From Pleurotus djamor (lineage: Eukaryota > Basidiomycota > Agaricomycetes > Agaricales > Pleurotaceae), in contig JAPEVF010000923.1 of NCBI GenBank assembly GCA_029747585.1, positions 1 to 17,793 on the forward strand: a DNA stretch of 17,793 nucleotides, in the 5' to 3' direction. Below, in pieces: positions 17,140 through 17,793 of the stretch (within the stretch, counting starts at the first letter, position 1; each line of letters starts with the position of its first letter). The notes beneath the pieces were generated by a model that saw only the letters and a program-made list of their open reading frames with translations, was not told the DNA's origin and ran no database searches. A program made the translations under genes and the position numbers.

Positions 17140-17424
17140 TGTTGCGCATGCACCTCTCAATCGCCACGTCGACACACTAAGTTCTAGGTCGACGTCACGC
17201 ATGGTTTCATGTCGCTTAGTGCGACACTTCACATGGTGTCTAGTTCGACACCTCACACATTCCTTAGTCCATATTTAGTAGTCACTCGTAGTATATAAAG
17301 CCTGTATGTATCTAGGGAATATCTAACACTCGTTCTACCTACTACTCGTGTGCTATACAACCTCAGGTGAATAGCTTGGTCTCTCGCCTAGCGCAGTGCT
17401 CGCCTTCTATCCTGCTGCTCAACA
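17140..17424 (+). repeat. 3' LTR of Copia element 2 (285 bp)
   Basis: It begins TGTTG after the polypurine tract and ends CAACA, giving 5-bp inverted termini. TATATAAAG at about 17292-17300 is a good TATA box, so R probably starts near 17325-17335. Upstream in U3 a direct repeat of about 18 bases with the core CGACACxTCACA lies near 17215-17234 and 17239-17258, a possible enhancer. The exact right end rests on the CAACA terminus and the change of character at 17425, since no second LTR is available for comparison. Confidence 0.82.
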
Positions 17425-17793
17425 ATGGGTGGCATGGGTATCCCCACGATGATGAACGGTCTAGGTGGCATCGGGCCAATGGGAGGAGTGGCTATGGGGA
17501 CTGTTAATGCTGGATTTCAGGGGGCTGGCTTTGCCGGTCAAAATGGCGGATTTAACAACATGAACGTGACAGGTATGGGTCGACCTGGCGCAGCAGGGAT
17601 GTTTGGATCGCAGATGCAGAACATGGGTAACTGGAACGATCAGGGTCAGTATGGACTTGAAGCCGGTTGGGACAGGAACGAGGGGATGATGGGTGGAGGA
17701 GACATGATGAATTCCGGAAACGGTGTAGGCGGTTCTGTCAACATGGGAGGAATCAATATGAACCCAGGTATGGGTATGGGACATTGGGGCTCT
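17425..17793 (+). CDS. Gly/Met/Asn-rich low-complexity protein, partial (runs off window)
   Basis: From ATG at 17425 the frame stays open for 123 codons to the window end. Composition is extreme: Gly and Met dominate, with Asn and Gln, in patches such as MGGMG, NMNVTGMG and NPGMGMGHWG. Such tails occur in fungal RNA-binding and RNA-processing proteins and can drive condensate formation, but I cannot name the family. The frame begins at the first base after the LTR. Either the retroelement landed within an exon and the true N-terminus is lost or elsewhere, or the LTR supplies the promoter and leader for a new start. ATG-rich composition makes the start codon weakly determined. The antisense frame here is a shadow. 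Confidence 0.6.
   Translation, partial: MGGMGIPTMMNGLGGIGPMGGVAMGTVNAGFQGAGFAGQNGGFNNMNVTGMGRPGAAGMFGSQMQNMGNWNDQGQYGLEAGWDRNEGMMGGGDMMNSGNGVGGSVNMGGINMNPGMGMGHWGS

Larger units (their letters stand above)
13014..17424 (+). mobile_element. 5'-truncated Ty1/Copia retrotransposon (element 2)
   Basis: A long pol ORF, a polypurine tract and a 285-bp 3' LTR are present, but no sequence resembling that LTR exists upstream within the window, and no primer site or full gag is seen. The frame opens after TGA at 13011-13013, close to where AT-rich DNA gives way to coding composition, so the break is near 13010. It is unrelated at sequence level to element 1: different LTR, different protein, YVDD instead of HVDD. 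No target duplication can be recognised because the left end is missing. Confidence 0.88.

Noticed and set aside
17376..17406. GTGAAT...GCGCAG in the LTR of element 2 as a possible intron, by analogy with element 1
   Set aside because: About 31 nt is too short for a normal fungal intron and there is no spliced counterpart to compare with.
17461..17784. Antisense open frame of 107 codons, His/Ser/Thr/Val-rich
   Set aside because: It is the reverse-strand shadow of the Gly/Met-rich sense frame: ATG and GGT codons read as CAT and ACC. It lacks domain character.

Overview
The window looks like nuclear DNA of a filamentous basidiomycete, probably an Agaricomycete. Protein genes are cut by many 45-65 nt GT-AG introns, often with CTAAC/CTGAC-like branch sites. 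There are two multi-pass membrane proteins of the DUF6533 type, which is expanded in Agaricomycetes. There is a secreted type-B carboxylesterase, and the rest is mostly Ty1/Copia LTR retrotransposons. No rRNA, tRNA or CRISPR array was seen.

Layout. 1-581 has no recognisable gene apart from a TATA-like promoter. 582-2088 is DUF6533-type membrane protein gene A. 2564-7809 is a complete, apparently young Copia element: 5-bp target duplication GAATC, identical shared LTR sequence, a primer site complementary to the initiator-Met tRNA anticodon arm, and one intact 1528-residue Gag-Pol ORF. 7942-9458 is paralogue B of the membrane protein, with the same intron positions as A, so the retroelement has split a tandem gene pair. 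9817-about 11660 is a carboxylesterase gene that is very probably dead: it has lost about 50 residues just after the catalytic serine, with a frame change and an in-frame stop, and its C-terminus decays into AT-rich DNA. About 11660-13010 is an AT-rich island without genes, holding ~50-bp tandem hairpin repeats, a 14-bp perfect palindrome, two telomere-like units and one N. 13014-17424 is a second, distinct Copia element that has lost its 5' LTR and most of Gag. From 17425 an open Gly/Met/Asn-rich reading frame begins at the first base after that element's 3' LTR and runs off the window.

The most unusual structure is in the first element. Its 3' LTR (225 bp) exceeds its 5' LTR (120 bp) by exactly 105 bp. 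The extra DNA includes a 52-bp segment with GT...AG ends and a branch-site-like motif, followed by a second copy of the flanking sequence lacking precisely that segment. It reads as an unspliced and a spliced copy of the same R-region RNA side by side, suggesting an LTR-resident intron captured in mid-replication. The genes do not form a pathway. The window is a transposon-rich accessory region built from a duplicated membrane-protein family, a decaying secreted enzyme and two retroelement generations.
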